Source: Protula sp. h YS-2021 (Eukaryota; Annelida; Polychaeta; Sabellida; Serpulidae). From it: 64,000 nucleotides of DNA. Below are positions 1-10,900 of this stretch, in pieces. Numbering within the stretch: the stretch's first letter is position 1; each line of letters starts with the position of its first letter. The notes beneath the pieces were generated by a model. That model searched no databases. It was given only the letters and a program-made list of their open reading frames with translations, and had not been told where the DNA came from. The DNA lies in NCBI GenBank assembly GCA_949752745.1, contig OX457034.1:4911105-4975104 (forward strand), written 5' to 3'. Position numbers and translations under genes: made by a program.

Positions 1-80
1 TTTGGTTACAAGTTCTAGGATTACACCGACTGATATTTGGAGGCTCTCAGTTGCATATAATACTGACGCATTCGAAAATT

Positions 81-574
81 CTAAAGTGCTTGCATTAATT
101 TTTTGCAACAGTTAATTTTGATGATTTCAGTGGCTAGTTGTTTGGCTATGATCTCTGCAGAGGACAGTGATGACTCATCAGGAAGTCTTGTGTTAAGGAA
201 ACTACATACTGTAACAACACCAGCTACTGCTTTATTGTTATGTTTAGCTCCATCTGTGTAGAAAATATGATAATCGTTGTACTCTTCTTTAAGCTTTGCA
301 AAATTTGTTTGGAGTACGTAACGGTATGTGGTGTCTTCTGGGAAATCTGAAAGAGTTCTTAAGAGCAAAAGTTTGGTTAGTGTCCATTTCGTATGACTGA
401 GAATCCTACAGTTTGCGATGGAATGAACCCTCTTCCTCGAGCTGAGGCATAACTACGACACCAAACGGGGATGACATAAGGCTTTCTTTCTATAAGCCAT
501 GAGAAATCTGTTCCAAAGGCTACTTCGTGTGTGGGATTCCTTTCGTTCGCAAATAATTTTATCACATATTCCAT
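81..574 (-). pseudogene. RNase H domain remnant of a non-LTR retrotransposon
   Basis: Two adjoining minus-strand open segments (377-574, then 81-368) read as the C-terminal part of a non-LTR retrotransposon polyprotein. The second holds an RNase H-like core: a YTDGAK motif with the first catalytic Asp, a beta-strand run KAVAGVVTV, and a downstream SSAEIIAKQLA with the expected catalytic Glu. In life such a domain degrades the RNA strand of the RNA/DNA hybrid during target-primed reverse transcription. The frame is closed by a stop at 81 and breaks between the two segments. No reverse transcriptase is found upstream, because the 35-bp minisatellite starts at 594. It is therefore a truncated, inactive copy. 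The clade is not determined. Confidence 0.6.
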
Positions 575-593
575 GGCTAGTTTTCATCGTTGA

Positions 594-1519
594 GAGATTG
601 TCCATTTGCCATTAGGTGTAACCTGCTCGAGATTGTCCATTTGCCATTAGGTGTAACCTGCCAGAGATTGTCCATTTGCCATTAGGTGTAACCTGTTCGA
701 GATTGTCCATTTGCCATTAGGTGTATCCTGCTCGAGATTGTCCATTTGCCATTAGGTGTAACCTGCTCAAGATTGTCCATTTGCCATTAGGTGTAACCTG
801 CCAGAAATTGTCCATTTGCCATTAGGTGTAACCTGCTCGAGATTGTCCATTTGCCATTAGGTGTAACCTGCTCGAGATTGTCCATTTGCCATTAGGTGTA
901 ACCTGCTCGAGATTGTCCATTTGCCATTAGGTGTAACCTGCTCGAGATTGTCCATTTTCCATTAGGTGTAACCTACCAGAAATTGTCCATTTGCCATTAG
1001 GTGTAACCTGCTCGAGATTGTCCATTTGCCATTAGGTGTAACCTGCCAGAGATTGTCCATTTGCCATTAGGTGTAACCTGCTCGAGATTGTCCATTTGCC
1101 ATTAGGTGTAACCTGCTCGAGATTGTCCATTTGCCATTAGGTGTAACCTGCTCGAGATTGTCCATTTGCCATTAGGTGTAACCTGCCAGAGATTGTCCAT
1201 TTGCCATTAGGTGTAACCTGCTCGAGATTGTCCATATGCCATTAGGTGTAACCTGCCAGAAATTGTCCATTTGCCATTAGGTGTAACCTGCTCGAGATTG
1301 TCCATTTGCCATTAGGTGTAACCTGCCAGAGATTGTCCATTTGCCATTAGGTGTAACCTGCCACAGATTGTCCATTTGCCATTAGATGTAACCTGCTCGA
1401 GATTGTCTATTTGCCATTAGGTGTATCCTGCCAGAGATTGTCCATTTGCCATTAGGTGTAACCTGCTCGAGATTATCCATTTGCCATTAGGTGCAACCTG
1501 CCAGAGATTGTCCATTTGT
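594..1519. repeat. 35-bp minisatellite, about 26 copies
   Basis: Direct tandem copies of a 35-bp unit containing gattgtccatttgccatt and aggtgtaacctg. The main variation is at the unit junction, where ctcga alternates with ccaga, with a few single-base changes. The array begins abruptly after the RNase H remnant and ends in a partial unit. Confidence 0.95.
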
Positions 1520-2213
1520 ATGGGGTTAAGAATCATCTTCAGATAGAATGGTTTGGCTGATACATGACCAATACTTATATAGTCTAGTCTCGATCACATA
1601 AGCGCTCTATACAGCACAAGTTCGGCGTCCATATTTGCTCTTCAACCATGGGCAGGTTAGCTGAATAGTTATACGGTTATGTCACTGACGCGGCCGACCA
1701 CTAGCGGCTCACATTGCGTCAGTCCATGTCAATAACTTAGTTACCCTTCCGTTAATACATATATCTACATGAAGAGTTTATGACACGTTCACTCATAGTG
1801 ACTTCAATGACACTTCATGACAGTCTATTCACACGTGCGATGTTGACGTCTTGCCTAATATTGATTTATGAAGAGTTATGTGACTATCTTATCCAAGGAG
1901 AAGAGAGCTGACTATTTAGTCTGCTTACATGGCAGATTTTTAATGCACATCATTTCTACCAATACCACATCTGCTTTCCTCCAATATATTTGCTAAAATA
2001 CTTTTTGAAAGCAATTTATTACAACGAAAATGCGAATAACAGGTTCCACTATGCCCAAAGGTCTCATTCAGTATTCAAATGTACTCCCTAGTGACCTTGA
2101 ATATAAGGTCACAATCAGTGGTTTTCTGACATTTCAACAATATAAACGTTCATAAAATATTATATATGGTTATAAATGTTTTGAAGACCTTGTTGGAGAC
2201 GGGCACATCAAAT
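1520..2213. other. Unassigned spacer between two minisatellites
   Basis: No coding signal or recognisable element. A short stretch near 1843-1862 (tcttgcctaatattgattta) resembles 3872-3891, hinting at an old local duplication. Confidence 0.5.
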
Positions 2214-2214
2214 A

Positions 2215-2812
2215 CATTAACCACAGACAAAGCAACAGATCAATACCAACTACATAACCACAGACAAAGCAACAGATCAATACCAACTACATAACCACAG
2301 ACAAAGCAACAGATCAATACCAACTACATTAACCACAGAAAAAGCAACAGATCAATACCAACTACATAACCACAGACAAAGCAACAGATCAATACCAACT
2401 ACATAACCACAGACAAAGCAACAGATCAATACCAACTACATAACCACAGACAAAGCAACAGATCAATACCAACTACATTAACCACAGAAAAAGCAACAGA
2501 TCAATACCAACTACATAACCACAGACAAAGCAACAGATCAATACCAACTACATTAACCACAGAAAAAGCAACAGATCAATACCAACTACATAACCACAGA
2601 CAAAGCAACAGATCAATACCAACTACATAACCACAGACAAAGCAACAGATCAATACCAACTACATAACCACAGACAAAGCAACAGATCAATACCAACTAC
2701 ATAACCACAGACAAAGCAACAGATCAATACCAACTACATAACCACAGACAAAGCAACAGATCAATACCAACTACATTAACCACAGACAAAGCAACAGATC
2801 AATACCAACTAC
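2215..2812. repeat. 37-bp minisatellite, about 16 copies
   Basis: Tandem copies of a 37-bp A-rich unit (ccacagacaaagcaacagat plus caataccaactacat). Some units are 38 bp, reading attaaccacagaaaaag instead of ataaccacagacaaag, and these two types are interspersed. Confidence 0.95.
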
Positions 2813-2896
2813 AATCACCCATGCGGCAAGCCAATAGTTACAGTACGTTTGTCTAACAATTACATTAACAATAGACATAAAACACATGTTCATACC

Positions 2897-3639
2897 GGTA
2901 TCCAGACAGAAGGGCCTTGGACAAAAGGGCCTTGGACATAAAGGCCTTTCCCAAAACGGCCTTGTCCAAAAGGGCCTTTCCCAAAACGGCCCTAAATGAA
3001 AAGTTGGACAAAAGGGCCTTGAGGATTTTTTTTAGGATTTTGGGTTTTGATTATTTAATAAAATATGTAGTAAAATAACAAGTAAAAAAACAAACTTCAT
3101 TGTGTTTTTACAGATAACTGCCTTGATGTTTTGTTTCAATTACTCCCCATCACTCTCTTGCGCTACAGGATAATCCCTGTTTGTACCAATTAATGTTTTA
3201 CTCATTGCAAAGACTCTTTAATAATAATTATTACTTCCCATCACTGTCCTTAGATGCCAGATTACAGTCATTGTGCCACAAAAGATAACCTGTCCTTTGT
3301 TTCGTTCCTATGCACTGTGCTGTTTAAACACACGCGCTAATCCGTGTCTTGCCTATATATAAGGAGTTCTAAATTTGAGGACTTTACTTGAACTGTGACA
3401 ACAGCAATGGATATAATAAAAAGTAATAAAGGACAATCAAAAATTTGTTTTTGGAGTTATTTTATTACACAAAAAGATAAAAATAATTCTGAGAACCATA
3501 TCAAAAAAACTCCTCGAGGCCCTTTTGTCCAACTTTTCATTTAGGGCCGTTTTGGGAAAGGCCCTTTTGGAAAAGGCCGTTTTGGGAAAGGCCCTTATGT
3601 CCAAGGCCCTTTTGTCCAGGGCCCTTCTGTCCCGGATTC
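2897..3639. mobile_element. MITE with long inverted ends and 9-bp target duplication (Mutator-like?)
   Basis: A 743-bp element with inverted ends of about 120 bp. The left end starts ggtatccagacagaaggg and the right end, read inverted, starts gaatccgggacagaaggg. Each end holds several short copies of gggccttggacaaaa or ggcctttcccaaaacgg. It is flanked by the exact 9-bp duplication gttcatacc (2888-2896 and 3640-3648). There is no transposase, so it would depend on one supplied elsewhere. Long ends with a 9-bp duplication are what Mutator-like elements show; the superfamily call is inference. A second full copy lies at 61310-62110 and a truncated one at 60164-60679. Confidence 0.85.
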
Positions 3640-3648
3640 GTTCATACC

Positions 3649-4870
3649 ACTTGTAATCACCAATGCGGCTAGCCAATAATTACAGCACGTGAGCATAAAA
3701 CAAACAACACCTTATGCTTAACACTTGGGCACACGCTACAATTTGTCCTGAGAACCACTTCACCCTAACACTTGCGTCCACGTAGCGTGCACGAACCATG
3801 GAAAGGTATCGAGACCTTCAGTCGCAATGACTTTCTTGTCTCTTCACGATCTCCCGGTTACACTGGCAATTCTTAATGTCTTGCCAAATATTGATTTTTA
3901 CCAGAACAACTTGACGTTTTCTTGGGCCTAGAAGAGCAGGTTCACTTCCTGTATTTTGTATTAATTTCAAAATCCCTTCGATGACCAAAGACGTCCTACT
4001 ATTAAATGAGATGCTAAAGTCTGGCTGCTAATTTTTATTTATTTTCCGAAAATTTTTGGTCAATTTCGAAAATAATACCACGTTGCACATCCAAAACATA
4101 TGTTGTCATTGTACAAAGTTGCAGCCCTTTAAACAAAGCAGTTAAAGAGAAATTGATCGGACAAAACGTGGCATCTTGATGATTACATGTGGACACACCA
4201 ACACCTATAGATGCCTCCCCGAACGGTGAGACATGTACTTTAATTATGGTAAAAAAATGTTCTCAGGGTTTTGAGAGAACATCTTTCATTTTAATAATCG
4301 AATTTTAGATATCAAAAACTGGTTTCCAATTATGGTAGCTAGAATAACGTGTTGTTTTTTAAAAGTGAACTTATGATATATGAAATAAATTTTTAGATAC
4401 GAAAACTTTAATAAAAGAATATTTAACATCTAAAACAGAAGATATCTAGAATAGAATCTGAAACTATATTTTAGACATAAAAAATATTAAACATGTTAAA
4501 TTAATTTTAGTAACAAAAACAGCATTTTCAGACAGGTTTTTAAATCTAAAATGTAATTTTATGTATCTAAGATAAAATTTTTTGTATCTTAAGTTAAATT
4601 TTAGATATCTGAAAGTGCATTTACACATTTACAAGTACATGCAGATAAGTTAAATTAATTTCAGATATCAAAAATTAATCACTTATATCAAGAAATTAAT
4701 TTCTGAGATCTAAAATTATTTGAAACTGCTTAAAATTCGGCAATAAATGTGAAACGACATTCCATACGCCTGTATCCTAACTTATAGGTACAACATTTCT
4801 GAGTCATTTGTCTGTCATTTACTATAAAAGTTTCACATTTTTTTCACAGAGGCGGAAGTGACATGCTGAC
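3649..4870. other. Non-coding, A+T-rich stretch 3' of the known hydrolase exons
   Basis: Nothing coding was found. Positions about 4290-4730 are very A+T-rich with loosely repeated ttttagatatctaaaa-like words, probably a decayed simple repeat. The missing terminal exon of the hydrolase gene should lie leftward of 4871, but no convincing match was seen here. Confidence 0.4.
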
Positions 4871-4985
4871 CTGCGTGTGTCCCGCGTCTTGCACCAGGTA
4901 CGTAGCGAGGCCCAGCGTCCCTGCCTTGGCTTGTAGCTCCTGCAGCTGTGCCACGTTCTGACCCTTCACCACTATTTTTGTTTCC
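4871..4985 (-). CDS. Hydrolase gene exon 5 (active-site motif)
   Basis: 115 bp: one base completing Gly143, then ETKIVVKGQNVAQLQELQ, AKAGTLGLATYLVQDAGHTQ. Acceptor gaaaacag and donor gtcagc, phase 0. It holds the QDAGxTQ signature of Pth2. Since the family continues for about 25-30 residues, another exon must follow to the left. Confidence 0.88.
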
Positions 4986-7900
4986 CTGTTTTCAACGTGA
5001 AAAGTCAAAGTATTACGCCAACTCCACGGAAGCTTCAAAACGTGTTCGAATCACTCCAGACAGGTGAGCAAACTACGTGATCAAAATTCCCATAATTTCG
5101 CGTTATTATGTGCGATAAAAACCTACTCATAATATCTATATGTTACAGCGGATCTGTCAAATCAGCGACTTTACAAAGCCGCTGAAAATTTCACGCGCTT
5201 TGTAAAGTCGCTGGTTCACTTAGCGGCTTTGCAAAGCTGCTAGAATTTTCAGCGGCTTTGTAAAGTCGCTGGTTTTAGAGCTCGAAAATTTGACAATTCC
5301 GCTGAAATGATAAAGTAGAAACGGCATAGGAATATGTTTATGAAATAGGCTATTTACACACCATTTTTTGTTATTTTCGCCAAGATTAAAAATAAATGAA
5401 AGTATGAGAGAAATTATTCATTCTTCTAATAGATGACACATACTAATACATGTTATTCACACACTATTTTATGGCTATTTCAACAAGATTAGAAACTGTA
5501 ATTGTATTCAATTGTTTATTCTTTTAAGAGACAGTGCATGTAATTTAAAGTCAGTTAAGGAAAGTGATGTCTTTATTTCACAATCATAAGATATCAGCGA
5601 AATCATAATTGCAATTTTACCATAATACAGACTGCAGTTATGTTTTAAGCAAACTGAATTGCCGGACATGAAGTAAGTATTTGATCTTTTTTATAAATCG
5701 TATAAACCGGCGATTACATTTTCAGATTCATCACGAAAAACGACAATTGCAATTTTGTTGTTCCAGTAAGTTTGCGAAGAAGCTCATCACATAGAATGGA
5801 TCTGTTCTTTGGTCTTATTGTTCTATTAAGGAAACCAACATTCACTAGGTTTTGTTTTGTCAAGAATCCACGACTCCGGACAGATTAAATGTATCTTTTC
5901 AACTCCGGGTAATGGTAATTGCATTTTTCTTACCCAACAACTTCTAAGCTTTGAGAATTAACAAAAACGCCAGATGTTTTTATTGGATGATGATTTCAGC
6001 ACATCAAATAAGTAACTCCGGACCGATGTTTTATAAAAAGGCATGAAATCTACCAAATCGACAGAAAATCAAATGAGCAAAAATAATAAATAACAAAAAA
6101 ATAAATAAATAAATACATAAAACATTGATATCAGTGAACACTCTCAAAATTAAGAAAAATCGATACAGATAACGAAACACGATTCACTCACGAACTGAAA
6201 AAACGATTCTTGTCATTGCGATTTATGACATTAATGACATTATTGAAGCAAAGCAGTCAGTTGCAAAAACACAACATCAATATCACCTGCGTCGGAAATA
6301 CGATCTATTACTTTGTGGTGATGTGCAGAAAGTGTAAGAAAAAAATCAGTTTCGAAAGAACCCACTTTATATTATATTATGTGGCTTTAGAAAATTTGTA
6401 TGACACCATTAAGCGAGCCCATATAGCCACAGGCCATGGTGGTCGAGACAGCATGAGAAGAGAAATTGACAAATGGTGTGGTAATAGCCTGTTTCATAGA
6501 CATATTCCTATACCCTTTCTGCTTTATCATTTCAGCGGAATTGTCAAATTTTCGAGCTCTAAAATCAGCGACTTTACAAAGTCGCTGAAAATTCTAGCAG
6601 CTTTGCAAAGCCGCTAAGTGAACCAGCGACTTTACAAAGCCGCTGAAATTTCCAGCGGCTTTGTAAAGTCGCTGATTTGACAGATCCGCTCTTACATATA
6701 TATTGGTCGAGCAATAAGCCTGTTTTGGCCTTCTTTTTGGCCATACAAATGGTCACTGGCCACTGGCCAATCAATGGTAATCATCCCCTCACAGCCGGGA
6801 TCAACAGAAACCCCTCACCCGTACTGCTCCCACTGTGCCAGGGCTGTACTGATTTGGTCCGAGAGCTCACACAATTCCCTGTACAATCACGTACTTATCC
6901 CCTCACAACAGAAACCCCTCACCCGCACTGCTCCCACTGTGCCAGGGCTGTGCTGAATTGGTCCGAGAGCTCCTACAATTCCCTGTAAAATCTCGTACTT
7001 ATCCCCTCACAACAGAAACCCCTCACCCGTACTGCTCCCACTGTGCCAGGGCTGTGCTGAATTGGTCCGAGAGCTCCTACAATTCCCTGTAAAATCTCGT
7101 ACTTATCCCCTCACAACAGAAACCCCTCACCCGTACTGCTCCCACTGTGCCAGTGGTGTGCTGAATTGGTCCAAGAGCTCCCACAATTCCCTGTACAATC
7201 ACGTACTTATCCCATCACAACAGAAACCCCTCACCCGTACTGCTCCACTGTGCCAGGGCTGTACTGATTTGGCCCAAGAGCTCCCACAATTCCCTGTACA
7301 ATCACGTACTTATCCCCTCACAACAGAAACCCTCACCCGTACTGCTCCCACTGTGCCTGGGCTGTGCTGAATTGGTCCGAGTGCTCACAAAATTCCCTGT
7401 ATAATCTCGTACTTATCCCCTCACAACAGAAACCCCTCACCCGTACTGCTCCCACTGTGCCAGGGCTGTGCTGAATTGGTCCGAGTGCTCACACAATTCC
7501 CTGTACAATCCCACGGCAGCGTGGCCCACCTGAAAACAACACACACTTATTCTCTTCAACATCTTTTCCCTTATTTTTACTCTAGTTTTATTTGTTACTA
7601 TGTTACTTCACAAACATTACAGAGACAAAAATATTACCCGCAACTGATAAGTCAGTTGTTTTTATGAACAAAGTAAAACATCGGACTTGAGATCTGAGAA
7701 AAAAACGTCACTGTTACGATGCTTTTTGAAAAAAAAAAAAACATCAAAGACATGCGAAAGAAAATATAGCGGCTTAGCGGCCATATTAGAACTTTTATTT
7801 CAATCGTGTCCTAAGTCAAATAAAGAAAAGTTTAACTGCCCAATACGCAAGAGAAATGTGACATTTCACTTTTCTAATTTTTTTTTTTTTTTTTGGGGCT

Positions 7901-10900
7901 TGGGGGAAGTGGGTGCTGGAGAATGTAATGTAAGTTGGAAGTATTTGGTCTGTTTCCTTTGTATGTGCACCAGCATTCATGAAATAAGAATGCAGGCAGA
8001 CGGTGCTGCAAGTGCAGCGCTACTGTTTGGTGTTAACATCCCGTACCACAACCAGCAACGTCCCGTACAACAGCGAGCAACGTCCCGTACAACAGCCAGC
8101 AACGTCCCGTACAACAGCGAGCAACGTCCCGTACAACAGCCAGCAACGTCCCGTACAACAGCGAGAAACGTCCCGTACAACAGCGAGCAACGTCCCGTAC
8201 AACAGCCAGCAACGTCCCGTACAACAACCAACAACATCCCGTACAACAGCCAGCAACATCCCCTACAACAGCCAGCACGACAGTACCTGAGCAGCGACTT
8301 TGCCCGCGCTCATGTTGAGTTGTGTGTTCACGACAAACACCATTTTATGAAAGGCGTCCGGATCCAGGAATTCCGACAGGTCGCTTTCGTCCAAAGCCTC
8401 TTCTTCTTCTAGAGGGTTCGCCTGTTAAAAATTATAAAGTTGTATTAAAATAAATAAATAAGCAACATATGAAAAAAGCAACGAACATGAAAGAATGTGT
8501 TGACTGGTCTACTGTATGGGAGTTTGACATCACAGTACAAGATGTCGCTTAAATGAATACAATGATTACACGTCACTTTGGGAAACACATCGTACTTACA
8601 CACACACTGACATCACGCCATTTAGAACATGATTTCAACCTCCCCCCTCCCCCCGCCGTCAAAGCAAGTCATTCATATCGACATATATATTTTGCCCTCG
8701 GTTATACTGAAGGAACATCTTGACATCTTTGGGTTTCCCCATCCATACCCCTTTGTTATACCAAACTGCGCCCGATGCAGACGACGTTATGCACAAACAG
8801 AATTCGGGAATTAACTGTGCCCACAAACTCACGGTTAAAGGCTCGCTGAAATCGGATCTGTGCAGACGGCGTTATGTATATGCAAAATTCGGGAATTAAC
8901 TGTGCCCACAAAATCACAACTCACGGTTAGAGGCTCGTTGAGATCGGATCTGTGCTCATTTTCAAACACCCAAGCTGCCGCCAAGTCCGCGTTGTAATTT
9001 CCCGTGTAGAACAGCGCCTGTTCGAAAAACGAAATCACAGTAAAGAACAGGTGTAGGGGTTGTCACAACCACACACTGATCCAGCGCCTCAGACGCAGGT
9101 GTAGGGTTGTCACAACCACACACTGATCCAGCGCCGCAGACGCAGGTGTAGGGTTGTCACAACCACACACTGATCCAGCGCCTACGACGCAGGTGTAGGG
9201 TTGTCACAACCACACACTGATCCAGCGCCGCAGACGCAGGTGTAGGGTTGTCACAACCACACACTGATCCAGCGCCTCAGACGCAGGTGTAGGGTTGTCA
9301 CAACCACACACTGATCCAGCGCCTCAGACGCAGGTGTAGGGCTGTCACAACCACACACTGATCCAGCGCCTCAGACGCAGGTGTAGGGCTGTCACAACCA
9401 CACACTGATCCAGCGCCTACGACGCAGGTGTAGGGCGGTCACAACCACACACTGATCCAGCGCCTACGACGCAGGTGTAGGGCGGTCACAACCACACACT
9501 GATCTAGCGCCGCAGACGCAGGTGTAGGGCTGTCACAACCACACACTGATCCAGCGCCTCAGACGCAGGTGTAGGGTTGTCACAACCACACACTGATCCA
9601 GCGCCTCAGACGCAGGTGTAGGGTTGTCACAACCACACACTGATCCAGCGCCTACGACGCAGGTGTAGGGCGGTCACAACCACACACTGATCCAGCGCCG
9701 CAGACGCAGGTGTAGGGCTGTCACAACCACACACTGATCCAGCGCCGCAGACGCAGGTGTTGGGCTGTCACAACCACACACTGATCCAGCGCCTCAGACG
9801 CAGGTGTAGGGTTGTCACAACCACACACTGATCCAGCGCCTCAGACGCAGGTGTAGGGCTGTCACAACCACACACTGATCCAGCGCCTCAGACGCAGGTG
9901 TAGGGCTGTCACAACCACACACTGATCCAGCGCCTCAGACGCAGGTGTAGGGTTGTCACAACCACACACTGATCCAGCGCCGCAGACGCAGGTGTAGGGC
10001 TGTCACAACCACACACTGATCCAGCGCCTCAGACGCAGGTGTAGGGCTGTCACAACCACACACTGATCCAGCGCCTCAGACGCAGGTGTAGGGTTGTCAC
10101 AACCACACACTGATCCAGCGCCTCAGACGCAGGTGTAGGGTTGTCACAACCACACACTGATCCAGCGCCTACGACGCAGGTGTAGGGCGGTCACAACCAC
10201 ACACTGATCCAGCGCCGCAGACGCAGGTGTAGGGTTGTCACAACCACACACTGATCCAGCGCCGCAGACGCAGGTGTTGGGCTGTCACAACCACACACTG
10301 ATCCAGCGCCTCAGACGCAGGTGTAGGGCTGTCACAACCACACACTGATCCAGCGCCGCAGACGCAGGTGTTGGGCTGTCACAACCACACACTGATCCAG
10401 CGCCTCAGACGCAGGTGTAGGGCTGTCACAACCACACACTGATCCAGCGCCTCAGACGCAGGTGTAGGGTTGTCACAACCACACACTGATCCAGCGCCTC
10501 AGACGCAGGTGTAGGGCTGTCACAACCACACACTGATCCAGCGCCTCAGACGCAGGTGTAGGGCGGTCACCACCACACACTGATCCAGCGCCGCAGACGC
10601 AGGTGTTGGGCTGTCACAACCACACACTGATCCAGCGCCTCAGACGCAGGTGTAGGGCTGTCACAACCACACACTGATCCAGCGCCTCAGACGCAGGTGT
10701 AGGGTTGTCACAACCACACACTGATCCAGCGCCTCAGACGCAGGTGTAGGGTTGTCACAACCACACACTGATCCAGCGCCTCAGACGCAGGGCGCCTACC
10801 AGGGTAAGGATCACTCGCTTGTCTTACACATCAACTGCATGCGTTTCCTGTACATTTCTTCAATCATTAATTGGTGAGTATTTATTTGTGTAATGAGTAC

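Noticed and set aside
3841..3890. A possible last exon of the hydrolase gene (minus strand, reading SVTGRS then stop)
   Set aside because: Only VTG matches the family end; the preceding residues do not resemble the conserved GIGP strand, and no acceptor in phase was found.
8003..8290. Open frames of 80-95 codons on both strands over the 22-bp array
   Set aside because: They arise from the array unit and overlap a supported intron.
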